This document shows positions 1 through 7,088 of a stretch of DNA of 32,850 bases, piece after piece. Numbering within the stretch: position 1 is the stretch's first letter; every line of letters begins with the position of its first letter. Below the pieces are notes generated by a model. The model saw only the letters and a program-made list of their open reading frames with translations, ran no database searches and was not told the DNA's origin. The translations under genes were made by a program, and so were the position numbers. Location of the stretch: IMG/VR virus record IMGVR_UViG_3300013006_000009, positions 1 through 32,850 of that record; one strand, given 5' to 3'. Source of the stretch: a virus.

Positions 1-123
1 AGAGCATCAACCTTTTCGGTTTCCTCTGCAGTAAGATCGGTGCGCTCTTCGGCAGCAACTGCCTCTAGAACTGCATCCATTTCAACCTTAACTGCATCAC
101 GGCGCTCAAGAGCAATATCAAGA
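1..123. repeat. Terminal direct repeat, left copy (contig closure)
   Basis: Bases 1-123 are identical to 32728-32850. The repeat lies inside the capsid gene and joins its two parts in one open frame. It is therefore best read as the assembly overlap of a circular contig rather than a biological terminal repeat. The unique length is about 32,727 bases. Confidence 0.93.
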
Positions 124-137
124 TATGACTTAGACAT
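1..137 (-). CDS. Major capsid protein, N-terminal part (gene continues at the right end of the window)
   Basis: This is the 5' end of the major capsid gene, cut by linearisation. The ATG is at 137-135, preceded by a good ribosome-binding site (TGGAGAAAAATG). The first residues read MSKSYLDIALERRDAVKVE and run in frame into the MDAVLEA... frame at 32807. Across the junction the protein is about 450 residues. The N-terminal part is charged and helix-rich, as in the delta (scaffolding) domain of HK97-type capsid proteins, which the prohead protease normally removes during maturation. See the entry at 31512-32850 for the body of the protein. Confidence 0.92.
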   Translation of the reverse strand, partial: MSKSYLDIALERRDAVKVEMDAVLEAVAAEERTDLTAEETEKVDA

Positions 138-224
138 TTTTCTCCAATGAGTGTTTGATTTTTGTGAGGTGGTGGCGATGCTCTCCACGGCGCTTTTAGG
201 GTGTGGGATTCGCTCCGGCTTCAA

Positions 225-247
225 TCTGCTAACAATTTGCTAGCAGA
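225..247 (-). other. Hairpin between prohead protease and capsid genes
   Basis: TCTGCTAAC (225-233) pairs with GCTAGCAGA (239-247) over a 5-base loop, giving nine pairs including one G-U. It lies immediately downstream of the protease stop codon and about 90 bases before the capsid ATG. No T-run follows, so it is not a clear terminator. It could stabilise or process the mRNA ahead of the highly expressed capsid gene; that role is inference. Confidence 0.5.
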
Positions 248-250
248 ATA

Positions 251-1927
251 TTATTTTGTGTTGTTGATAATTGCTTTGGCTAGGCGTAGGGAAATTGAAC
301 GGCCTGCAGCCATAGGCATACCAATTGGTTGTAACTCAACTTCAGGATCTTCAACTTCAATAGTTGGTGTTAAAGTATCTAGTCCAAGCAAAACCTCAAG
401 CATACTTTTGCCTTCCTCAAGGCTATCGTAAGATTCAGAAACTTTTTCAAGAATTGAATTAATAACAAGTGTTGATTCGCCATCTAGGGCGCGGCCCTCT
501 TTGATTGCATCCATTGCGTTTTGTAGTGCCTCTCTTGCTTCAACAGTTGTTGTTGGATATGCAGGATAGGTAACAACTGAAACATCCCCATCTGCTAGTG
601 AAACTTCAGTAAGTGTGCGAACTGAACGATCCTCATTCCACTTTTGGCGAATGACTCTGAACGCAAAACTCATCTGATCTACATCACCGCGTTCAACTAA
701 CTTATACAAATCACGGCCTTCAGTTGTATCTGCAATCTCTGCATCCATAAATAGGCCACGCTCATCTTCACTGAGTGTGAGAGTTCCATTCTTAGTGCGA
801 GCCAATGGCAAGCCTTCGTGGTTAATGAGTAGGCGTACATCCGGTGTTTCGCTCAAAGTCTTGCGAAATGCGCCGGGCGCAATTGTTTCTTTAAAAGGTA
901 GGGGAACACTTGCATCATTGAATACTGCGGCATAACCGCGTAAGCGCATAGTTCCATCTTCAGCTTGGCGTGCCTCAACATCTTGAACTGTAAATGTACG
1001 GCGTTCGATTTCTTTCATCTTGCTCCTTGAGTTTGCATCAGTAATACTGGATGGATTCATTGTTTCAATTTCAAGAGATTGATAAGCCTCTCTTGCGCTA
1101 TCCCCATTATCAATTGCAAGTTTTACTGTTTTTGTTTCCATAATTTTTTCAGCCGTTGCTTTTTTATATTCAGGGCTAGCCATATCTGTATTATTTAATG
1201 TTAAAGCATTATATTGAACACCTGCTGCACGCAAATCTGTTGCAGTTTTACTGCGTTCACTTTCAAGGCGGCCAGTAACAATATGAATATAATAATCTTT
1301 TCCAAGTTCATTAACATAATTAATGTTTTTTTGGATGCCTTCACTGCCATTTAAAACAGTTCCATCAACATCAACAATAACAACAGTATCTGATGAACTA
1401 TTGCGTTGATTCATTTCTAAATCAATAGAATCAATTTTTCTTTGCGCCCAATTTTGCGCTCTATCACTAAAATCTGAATCTCCACCCCATAATAACCAGG
1501 CAACTAATCCAGCTCCAGGATATTGAGAATTTGAACTATCTTTATTTTGTGGAGCATCACCATCTACTTTATGACGGGCAAACCAGGGTGCCATCTTGCG
1601 AACTTTATTTTCTGTAATGCGCCCTGCAGCCATATCGCGAGCCTCGCGTTTTGTGCCTTCAGTTAGGCCATCACCACCAAAACCTTCATCAAGATATTTC
1701 AGGCCACGCTTGGCATTTTCACGAATGAATGAAGGAACGCTTAAATCAACTGCTCGAACCTCGCCCATTGGATCAATGCCTTCACTGATTGATACGGCAA
1801 CCATCTGATCTACTGCATCTTGCTTATTATCGTGGCAACCAATTGTTGTGTATGAACCATCAGATTCTTGCTTAACAGTTGCCCATCCAGCGCAATCACC
1901 CTGTTTATCAGAAATAAAATAGGGCAT
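251..1927 (-). CDS. HAD-like domain fused to HK97-type prohead maturation protease
   Basis: The 558-residue protein has four parts. Residues 1-50 form a short domain (DCAGWATVK, GCHDNKQDA) that I recall at the head of actinophage maturation proteases. Residues 60-170 (GDGLTEGTKREARDMAAG, WFARHK, GAGLVAWLLWGGD) are a recurrent phage domain of unknown role. Residues 182-290 look like a HAD phosphatase: motif I DVDGT at 186-190, a TGR at 218-220, a lysine in EYKKATAEK and an acidic motif IDNGDSAREA. Residues 305-460 are the HK97-family protease with the expected His370 (INHEG) and Ser420 (MSFAF). The protease cleaves the capsid delta domain during head maturation. The start ATG overlaps the portal stop (TAATG). 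An internal ATG at 1018 (Met304) has its own AAGGAG site and would give a free 255-residue protease. Protease assignment is strong; HAD activity is inferred from motifs. Confidence 0.9.
   Translation of the reverse strand: MPYFISDKQGDCAGWATVKQESDGSYTTIGCHDNKQDAVDQMVAVSISEGIDPMGEVRAVDLSVPSFIRENAKRGLKYLDEGFGGDGLTEGTKREARDMAAGRITENKVRKMAPWFARHKVDGDAPQNKDSSNSQYPGAGLVAWLLWGGDSDFSDRAQNWAQRKIDSIDLEMNQRNSSSDTVVIVDVDGTVLNGSEGIQKNINYVNELGKDYYIHIVTGRLESERSKTATDLRAAGVQYNALTLNNTDMASPEYKKATAEKIMETKTVKLAIDNGDSAREAYQSLEIETMNPSSITDANSRSKMKEIERRTFTVQDVEARQAEDGTMRLRGYAAVFNDASVPLPFKETIAPGAFRKTLSETPDVRLLINHEGLPLARTKNGTLTLSEDERGLFMDAEIADTTEGRDLYKLVERGDVDQMSFAFRVIRQKWNEDRSVRTLTEVSLADGDVSVVTYPAYPTTTVEAREALQNAMDAIKEGRALDGESTLVINSILEKVSESYDSLEEGKSMLEVLLGLDTLTPTIEVEDPEVELQPIGMPMAAGRSISLRLAKAIINNTK
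1016..1032 (-). promoter_or_regulatory. Internal ribosome-binding site and ATG inside the protease fusion
   Basis: On the minus strand the bases read AAGGAGCAAGATG, a near-ideal Shine-Dalgarno with 4-base spacing. They sit exactly where a stand-alone HK97-type protease would begin (MKEIERRTFTVQDVEAR). This suggests two translation products from one frame. Confidence 0.65.
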
Positions 1928-3324
1928 TACTTAACCTCATAGGCTGCTGAAGGATCTGCAGGATCAATTGTTGCAATCTGCTGCAATTGACTTGAAGGCA
2001 ATCCGGTGTGCTTCATATCAGGCAAGCCAACTGCCTTAGTTACTGCTGCAGGATCAAAGCCAACCTGAATCAAACTTGCTGCAATCTCGGTGCGTAGCTT
2101 CAGGCCAACATCTTTGGCATCTGTTGCATCAATGTTTTGTAGTGGAACGCGGTACTCATCGCCACTTTCAATTGGTGCCATATCCTCATAAGAGTGAACA
2201 TCATTGATTGAAAGGAAACCTTCACGCAAGCCCTTTGTGTAGGCATCATAACGCTCAATTGTTGTGCCACGCAGCAGGGCATCTAGGTTGAAACGGATGA
2301 ATCCATCAGGTTCAGGTAGCAATGTTGATAATGATTGCTCAATTCGCTCCAAGATAGGGCGCAATGAGTGCTGCACAAATGAAAGGTTTTGTGCTTCAAC
2401 TGATGCAAAAGACATTGCACCGGCTACAGGATGGCCTAGCAATGAGAGTGGAACGCGGAAAATACGGGCAATTTCTTCAACTGAGAAACGGCGTGTATCC
2501 AAAAGTTGAGCATCATTTGCATTAATTGTGAGTGGAGAGAATGAAGCGCCACCTGAAAGGATGCCAATTTTACCTGCGCGGTATGGACCAGTGTGGCTAA
2601 TATTCCAATCACGGCCAATATCTGCTGCCTGCTCTTCAGTAAGTTCACCTGGAACTGTGATAACGCCACCTGGATTAGCAGCATTACCAAAGTATGAAGC
2701 GGCATAAGTATCTGCAGCCATCGCTGAACCAATTGTTGTACGGCAAGCCGCAATTGGGCTTAGGCCGTAACGCTGGCCTGGCAAACGGAAATCAGGAATG
2801 TGCATAATCTCGCGGCCATCGAGAACCTGCTCATAGGTTCCACCGCCTTCAAGGCGCACCTTCACATAGTAAACTAAAGGTTCACCTGGGGCGCGGCGCT
2901 CAATACGCACATAACGCGGATCAATAACATATAACTCTTTTACATCGCCCATATCATCGCGCACTGTGAGAATGTAAGCGTTGCCTTCAAGTTTAAATGA
3001 GGTAACAATCTGCTCATAAAATTCAAGGCGTGTTGTTTCAGGATTTGGGCGAGTTACCCATTCAGGTTGATCTCCATAAACAGTTGCATAAGGCAAACGA
3101 TTACGGCCACGGCGTACATACGCAGAAACAGGCAATGAGCTAACTGTATCTGCAAGCAAGCGAACGCAAGCATAAACAGTGGACATACGAATAGCGGTTT
3201 CAGAATCAACAACAACGCCTGCCATTGTTTCAAACGCAGGGCGGCCTGGAATCAATGGTTCAATATATTGATTATTATTACGCTTTTCGCCTGATGCGTT
3301 GCTAAGGCGCTTAGATAAACTCAT
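1927..3324 (-). CDS. Portal protein (HK97 family)
   Basis: At 465 residues this has the usual length and sequence of HK97-type portals. These form the dodecameric ring at the capsid vertex through which DNA is packaged and to which the connector binds. Diagnostic segments are MSTVYACVRLLADTVSSLP near residue 48, the stem region with RIFRVPLSLLGH, and SFASVEAQNLSFVQHSLRP. The gene sits between terminase and protease in canonical head-gene order. Its ATG overlaps the stop of the upstream small membrane gene, and its stop overlaps the protease ATG (both TAATG), so translation is probably coupled. Confidence 0.95.
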   Translation of the reverse strand: MSLSKRLSNASGEKRNNNQYIEPLIPGRPAFETMAGVVVDSETAIRMSTVYACVRLLADTVSSLPVSAYVRRGRNRLPYATVYGDQPEWVTRPNPETTRLEFYEQIVTSFKLEGNAYILTVRDDMGDVKELYVIDPRYVRIERRAPGEPLVYYVKVRLEGGGTYEQVLDGREIMHIPDFRLPGQRYGLSPIAACRTTIGSAMAADTYAASYFGNAANPGGVITVPGELTEEQAADIGRDWNISHTGPYRAGKIGILSGGASFSPLTINANDAQLLDTRRFSVEEIARIFRVPLSLLGHPVAGAMSFASVEAQNLSFVQHSLRPILERIEQSLSTLLPEPDGFIRFNLDALLRGTTIERYDAYTKGLREGFLSINDVHSYEDMAPIESGDEYRVPLQNIDATDAKDVGLKLRTEIAASLIQVGFDPAAVTKAVGLPDMKHTGLPSSQLQQIATIDPADPSAAYEVK

Positions 3325-3464
3325 TAGTTAGCCTTTTCTGTTAACCATACTAGAAAACTACCTGAAACAATTAGAGCAATAGGAACTGAAACCATCGCAA
3401 GGCCAGTTGTAACCAGTGATACACCAACAATTTCTACTGTAACTGCTAGATCAATCTTTTTCAT
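3324..3464 (-). CDS. Small membrane protein between terminase and portal
   Basis: A 46-residue frame (MKKIDLAVTVEIVGVSL... to ...VWLTEKAN) with ATG at 3464-3462, preceded by GGGAGCAAA. The stop overlaps the portal ATG (TAATG) and the start lies 8 bases past the terminase stop. Two lysines are followed by a hydrophobic stretch from about residue 6 to 42, enough for one long or two short membrane segments. I do not recognise a family. The tight packing and good ribosome-binding site support it being a real gene. Its position suggests a head-assembly or membrane role, but nothing in the sequence decides. Confidence 0.7.
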   Translation of the reverse strand: MKKIDLAVTVEIVGVSLVTTGLAMVSVPIALIVSGSFLVWLTEKAN

Positions 3465-3472
3465 TTTGCTCC

Positions 3473-5017
3473 CTATACCTGAATTGAAAAGAATCTTGCC
3501 ACCGGTGCAGGTGGTTCAGCCGGTTGTGTGGCCCGGTCATAACCAAAGATTGATGCAACTGCAGCATCCACCTTGCGCCTACTGCTCGCCTTGGCAACCA
3601 TAACACCCCTACTTGATTGTTTCGTTACGCAGTTGGCTATATGTCGCGCAAGCCTTTCATCACCATCGTGTGTAAATGATTCATTCACAACGGCTTCATA
3701 AAACTTTTGCGTTGCTGGCACCATATTTTGCGCTGAGTTGGGATAGGAAACTACAGGCAAACCCTCTTCATCCAAAACCATAAATGTACGCTGCCAACGC
3801 GCAGGATCAAAAACGATTTCCTTAACATTGAAGCGTTCATCTCTGTAGGTATCAATAATTGTTTGCTCAACCTCGGCAACTGGGATATGCCAACCCTGTT
3901 CAGCATCATCAGGGCGTTCCCACAAGCCAACAACCATAAGGTGTGGCTTATCTCCACCCAATAACCAGGCAACTAGCGCGGTTGAGTCATTTGAAAACGC
4001 ACCATCAAAGGCAAGAATTACATCCTCACCGACTTCAGGGAATCTATCCTTATCGGCTAGTGCTTCCCAAGCGCCTGTTGGTAGCCAAGCAACTGAAGTA
4101 TTTACGAAACAGTTGAGGCGCTTTGTACGAAATTCAGCTTCAGGTGTACGCAAAACTGCGCTTTGCATTTCCTCTGCATCGAGCAAATCGTTATATCCGG
4201 GATTTGCTTCAAGCCAAAGTGATTGATCCCGGTGATCGCCTTCAGGCGTTGTTGGCTCCCACCACGAAAAGAAAAATGAAGGATCCTTTGTTTCACCCTT
4301 AACAACCTTTTGGCCGTATTGGTAAAGCGAGTAGCAAAGAGAATCTTGGCCATTGCTTTGAGTCTTTACACCTGCAGTTGTGATGCCCAGGAGAAGCGAA
4401 TCGGCACGCGCACCACCTGCAAGTGAAAGCACATTCCAAAGTTCCCAAGATGGTTGGGCGTGAACCTCATCAAAGATTACTAGCGGTGAAGGGTTTAAAC
4501 CCTCTTTTGAGTAAGCCTCTGCAGATAGTACGCGGTAAACGCTGCCCTTATCTTTGAACTCAATGGCATCGCGGTACAAAGTGAACATTGAAGATAACTC
4601 TTCATCTAGCTCAATCATTCGCTTGGCAGTGCCAAAAACAATTCTTGCCTGATCTCTATCAGCAGCGCAAGAATAAATTTCAGATCCGTTGCCGCCCATT
4701 GTTAAACCAGCCAAGCCCATTGAAGCGGCTAGTGCGCTCTTTCCATTTTTGCGGCTCATCCCGATTAGGGCGGTGCGGTGTCGAAACCTGCCATCTTCAC
4801 GGCGGGCTAAGGTATGGCGCAATAACTCTTTTTGCCAGGGGCGCAGTTGCAATAACTTGCCGGCAGGTGAAGCCACTGAATCTTTGGTTACTCTACAAAC
4901 GGCCTCTGCAAACTCGGCGTACAAATCGCCATCACCGCGTTCAATATCCTCAATGGGAACTTCAGTTAACCAGCGCGGTGGCCATCCTGCAATATCAGCC
5001 ATTTCTCTTTTGCTCAA
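3473..5017 (-). CDS. Terminase large subunit
   Basis: This 514-residue packaging motor and nuclease has all the expected landmarks of the HK97-like terminase family. Walker A is SRKNGKSA at 88-95 and Walker B is LVIFDE at 179-184 followed by VHA. A coupling segment (GITTAG) lies near 211-216. The C-terminal RNase H-like nuclease has acidic residues at Asp338 (AFDGAFSND), Asp404 (VFDPARWQ) and Asp484 (KVDAAVAS). It hydrolyses ATP to translocate DNA into the prohead and cuts the concatemer. The 5' end overlaps the small subunit gene by 23 bases. Confidence 0.96.
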   Translation of the reverse strand: MSKREMADIAGWPPRWLTEVPIEDIERGDGDLYAEFAEAVCRVTKDSVASPAGKLLQLRPWQKELLRHTLARREDGRFRHRTALIGMSRKNGKSALAASMGLAGLTMGGNGSEIYSCAADRDQARIVFGTAKRMIELDEELSSMFTLYRDAIEFKDKGSVYRVLSAEAYSKEGLNPSPLVIFDEVHAQPSWELWNVLSLAGGARADSLLLGITTAGVKTQSNGQDSLCYSLYQYGQKVVKGETKDPSFFFSWWEPTTPEGDHRDQSLWLEANPGYNDLLDAEEMQSAVLRTPEAEFRTKRLNCFVNTSVAWLPTGAWEALADKDRFPEVGEDVILAFDGAFSNDSTALVAWLLGGDKPHLMVVGLWERPDDAEQGWHIPVAEVEQTIIDTYRDERFNVKEIVFDPARWQRTFMVLDEEGLPVVSYPNSAQNMVPATQKFYEAVVNESFTHDGDERLARHIANCVTKQSSRGVMVAKASSRRKVDAAVASIFGYDRATQPAEPPAPVARFFSIQV

Positions 5018-5462
5018 GCAAAGCCTCTAACTTACCTTTGGCCTTAACTTCAGCAACCCCCAACTTACTGCGATCCGTTGGCGTGAGGCCAAGCAAGGAA
5101 AGCAATTTAACAATATCGTTTTCTACAGTGTTGAGCATCCCAAACAAAGGGTTGGCGTAGGCATAACCCTTATCTGTATAAAGCACATAATCAGATGCGG
5201 CTAACTTTTCCTTTAGCTCATATTTCTTATCCATCTTTTCGCAGAGTTCAACTAGCAACCTGGCATCAGTGTTTGCTATCCAGGGTGCCATTGCTCGAAC
5301 ATCTAGCCACATCTTTTGGCCTGCATCGCTAAGGTGCAAAGGCGCATCGCTCTTGATTTGAGGCAAGGCGATTATATTTTTGGAATCAGGCAATGGGCGT
5401 TGCCCAGGGTTTCCAGTCTTTCGCTTTTGCTCAATTGGCTTGCGCGGTCTGCCTGCAGTCAT
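4995..5462 (-). CDS. Terminase small subunit (P27 family)
   Basis: At 155 residues it has the P27-type signature. The basic proline-rich start is GRPRKPIEQKRKTGNPGQRP, the middle is helical (LSDAGQKMWLDV, DARLLVELCEKMDKKYEL), and the family-typical end is LGLTPTDRSKLGV. It recognises the packaging site and recruits the large subunit. It overlaps the large-subunit gene by 23 bases and the upstream nuclease-like gene by 32 bases. P27-type terminases with a neighbouring HNH gene usually belong to cos-packaging phages. Confidence 0.92.
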   Translation of the reverse strand: MTAGRPRKPIEQKRKTGNPGQRPLPDSKNIIALPQIKSDAPLHLSDAGQKMWLDVRAMAPWIANTDARLLVELCEKMDKKYELKEKLAASDYVLYTDKGYAYANPLFGMLNTVENDIVKLLSLLGLTPTDRSKLGVAEVKAKGKLEALLEQKRNG

Positions 5463-5952
5463 TGGTATCCATTTCGCTTAGTAACCTACCGCCCCCGGCC
5501 AGGTTGATTGCTTTGCTTATTGGTAGGTATCCAACAACTTTATCTATCGTGTTGGCATTTGAAAAATCAGTGGTTGATGGCATCGGTTCACTTTGCCAAA
5601 CAATTTCTTGGCTTGAAAGATTCCAAGCATAAATACCTAGCGGGGTTGAGTTGATATACACCGCCTGGTAGTTCAAGTTTTCAGCTTTAGAAACCAAAGC
5701 ATCAAACTTATGTTTCTCAATTAACAGTTCGTTGTAATGCGTGCGCCTGCATTTGAGTTCAATAATCAAACCGCGCTCATCGCTTACGCAGTCTGCGCGA
5801 TCAAACTGATTGGCGCTTTTTTTCAAATCGCGTAGGTAGTTAGTTTGCAAAAACTGCAGCAGTTCAAGTTCAGACAAACCAAAACCCCCCAGGTTGAATT
5901 TTGCAGAGAACTGCGTTCTCAGGGCATCGGGGTTTATATCCCGCACGCTCAA
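5431..5952 (-). CDS. Putative PD-(D/E)XK nuclease-like protein
   Basis: A 173-residue protein without a family name I can give. Residues 50-67 read FDRADCVSDERGLIIELKCR: acidic residues Asp51 and Asp54, then a beta strand ending in Glu65-x-Lys67. This is the core pattern of PD-(D/E)XK nucleases. A helix with EKHKFDALVSKA and a second strand (QAVYINSTP, GIYAW) follow, as in restriction-endonuclease-like folds. It lies between the HNH gene and the terminase small subunit and overlaps the latter. A role in end processing or recombination is inference. Confidence 0.55.
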   Translation of the reverse strand: MSVRDINPDALRTQFSAKFNLGGFGLSELELLQFLQTNYLRDLKKSANQFDRADCVSDERGLIIELKCRRTHYNELLIEKHKFDALVSKAENLNYQAVYINSTPLGIYAWNLSSQEIVWQSEPMPSTTDFSNANTIDKVVGYLPISKAINLAGGGRLLSEMDTNDCRQTAQAN

Positions 5953-5960
5953 GCAACTTT

Positions 5961-5992
5961 GTACCCGTACGGGGGATTGCCACCGGGGGGTA
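5961..5992. other. G-rich palindromic spot upstream of terminase, candidate cos/packaging site
   Basis: The 49-base gap between the HNH gene and the nuclease-like gene holds the perfect palindrome CCCGTACGGG (5964-5973) and two G-runs (5971-5975 and 5985-5990). Cohesive-end sites of cos phages often lie next to HNH and terminase genes and are GC-rich. There is no direct evidence of cleavage here. Confidence 0.25.
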
Positions 5993-6001
5993 TTTGCTTG
6001 C

Positions 6002-6307
6002 TTAGGTATTGCCTTTTTGTGAATTGTGTGAACGGCAAAGCACCCGTAGGTTGCTTATCTCTAATCTAAGGTGAGGTGCATCCCCCAGGGGGATGATGTG
6101 ATCAACAGTTAAATCTTTATTGGTGCAACCCTTGATAGAACAATAAGGTTGCAACTGCCTAAGATACTTACTTAGTTTGTTCCAACTGTAATCATATCCA
6201 CGCTGCGTGCGGGTTGGCCTACCCCTATCCAGTATGCGCTTACATTCCACGCATCGAGAGGCACGCACTACCTTGCCACATCCGGCGCACGGCCTAGGTA
6301 ATACCAT
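6002..6307 (-). CDS. HNH endonuclease (terminase-associated)
   Basis: The 101-residue protein starts with two CxxC-type knuckles (CAGC, CVEC), followed by a basic segment. The HNH core is LTVDHIIPL...NLRVLCRSHNSQKG, with the catalytic His in VDH, the metal-binding Asn in SNLRVLC and the His in RSHNS. HNH proteins beside terminase genes are known to be required for cos cleavage in HK97-like phages, which is the likely role. The ATG overlaps the end of the preceding nuclease gene by 14 bases. Confidence 0.9.
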   Translation of the reverse strand: MVLPRPCAGCGKVVRASRCVECKRILDRGRPTRTQRGYDYSWNKLSKYLRQLQPYCSIKGCTNKDLTVDHIIPLGDAPHLRLEISNLRVLCRSHNSQKGNT

Positions 6308-6668
6308 CGTGCTTTTCCAAATACTCTATTGCATAAGATAGAAACACAACTGAATCTTTGAATTGTCCTAACCCAAGATTGCAGTTATTACATAACAAAC
6401 CTCTAACAGTATTTGTTTCGTGGTTATGATCTACTGCTAATTGTTTCGGTAGTTCATCCCCATTAATTCCACAAATCCCGCAAGAGTAGCTTTGTTCCTC
6501 AAGCAAATCTTTTCGATGAGTTGATGAAATGTGTGTTGCTCTCTTATGTTTGTTTCTGCAATCATTGCAAGTAGTTCGCCTATTGTTCGGTGTGCGCTTA
6601 TCTTTGTGATAATCAGTTAGCGGTTTATCAATGTTGCATTTCTTGCACACCTGATAGTTATTCGTCAT
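6294..6668 (-). CDS. Recombination endonuclease VII-like HNH protein
   Basis: The 124 residues start with zinc knuckles (CKKCNIDKPL, CNDCRNKH). The endonuclease VII signature is CGICG...LAVDHNHETNTVRGLLCNNCNLGLG at residues about 63-101. T4 endonuclease VII resolves branched DNA before packaging; small relatives like this are common in phages and may also act as homing-type nucleases. The ATG at 6668 overlaps the end of the upstream 59-residue gene, and the stop overlaps the second HNH gene. Two HNH genes in tandem are unusual but not unique. Confidence 0.88.
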   Translation of the reverse strand: MTNNYQVCKKCNIDKPLTDYHKDKRTPNNRRTTCNDCRNKHKRATHISSTHRKDLLEEQSYSCGICGINGDELPKQLAVDHNHETNTVRGLLCNNCNLGLGQFKDSVVFLSYAIEYLEKHDGIT

Positions 6669-6837
6669 CCTCGGCTAATGTTTCATATTGTTCATTTGAA
6701 ATAAAATATTCTTTGTAGGCAGTCAATGCAGAGATAGTTGCACGATTAAGTAATGTATCTATTCCATCAAAGGATAGAACTGAATCTGTTGTTATCTCAG
6801 TTGTTACATCACCGATGCTAACCGAAATGTTGATCAT
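6658..6837 (-). CDS. Small acidic protein of unknown function (59 aa)
   Basis: The frame starts at ATG 6837-6835 with GGAG nine bases upstream and ends at 6658. It reads MINISVSIGDVTTEITTDS... and ends ...YETLAEDDE. The ATG overlaps the stop of the gene before it (ATGA) and its end overlaps the endonuclease VII-like start. The composition is acidic, with an alternating hydrophobic N-terminus typical of beta strands. I recognise no family; operon context supports it. Confidence 0.6.
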   Translation of the reverse strand: MINISVSIGDVTTEITTDSVLSFDGIDTLLNRATISALTAYKEYFISNEQYETLAEDDE

Positions 6838-6989
6838 CTAGTTAGCTCCAATCGTGAATCAAGTAAATCATCAATGAACTTATCAACAATGTGTTTCTTT
6901 GAGTCAATGGTTTTAGAGCGCGTATCAACGGCGTGAGCCAACGCTTCATCTATTTCTTTGATTGTTTCGGTATCCATATCCATATCCAT
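6834..6989 (-). CDS. Small charged protein, first gene of the late operon (51 aa)
   Basis: The frame MDMDMDTETIKEIDEAL... ends ...LDSRLELTR with TGA overlapping the next ATG. Three in-frame ATGs (6989, 6983, 6977) stand in a row, separated by GAT codons. The first is only 5 bases past the T-run of the terminator at 6995-7020, and no clear Shine-Dalgarno precedes any of them. The protein is a predicted charged helix with no recognised family. Confidence 0.5.
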   Translation of the reverse strand: MDMDMDTETIKEIDEALAHAVDTRSKTIDSKKHIVDKFIDDLLDSRLELTR

Positions 6990-6994
6990 AAAGT

Positions 6995-7020
6995 AAAAAA
7001 CCCAACCTAAATGGTTGGGG
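6995..7020 (-). terminator. Intrinsic terminator between replication and late modules
   Basis: On the minus strand CCCAACC (7019-7013) pairs with GGTTGGG (7007-7001) over a 5-base loop and is followed directly by six T residues (7000-6995). It would end leftward transcripts coming from the replication module. A promoter-like element lies just upstream at 7054-7085, so it may instead act on the late transcript's own leader. Confidence 0.8.
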
Positions 7021-7053
7021 AGAGTTGATTAGATAGCAATACCTGTTACACGC

Positions 7054-7085
7054 AGTGTATCAGTAGCGTGTGAACTTTTCGTCAA
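7054..7085 (-). promoter_or_regulatory. Candidate late promoter
   Basis: On the minus strand TTGACG (7085-7080) resembles a -35 box. TGATACACT (7062-7054) resembles an extended -10 (TGn plus TACACT). The spacing of 20 bases is longer than the usual 17, but an extended -10 can tolerate this. It precedes the terminator at 6995-7020 and the late genes. Confidence 0.4.
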
Positions 7086-7088
7086 GTT

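Noticed and set aside
2436-2753. 105-residue minus-strand frame within the portal gene
   Set aside because: It is out of frame inside a complete portal gene, with low-complexity Leu/Gln content and no start signal.
4588-5160. 190-residue plus-strand frame opposite the terminase genes
   Set aside because: It overlaps two confidently assigned terminase genes, has no start signal and resembles no protein.
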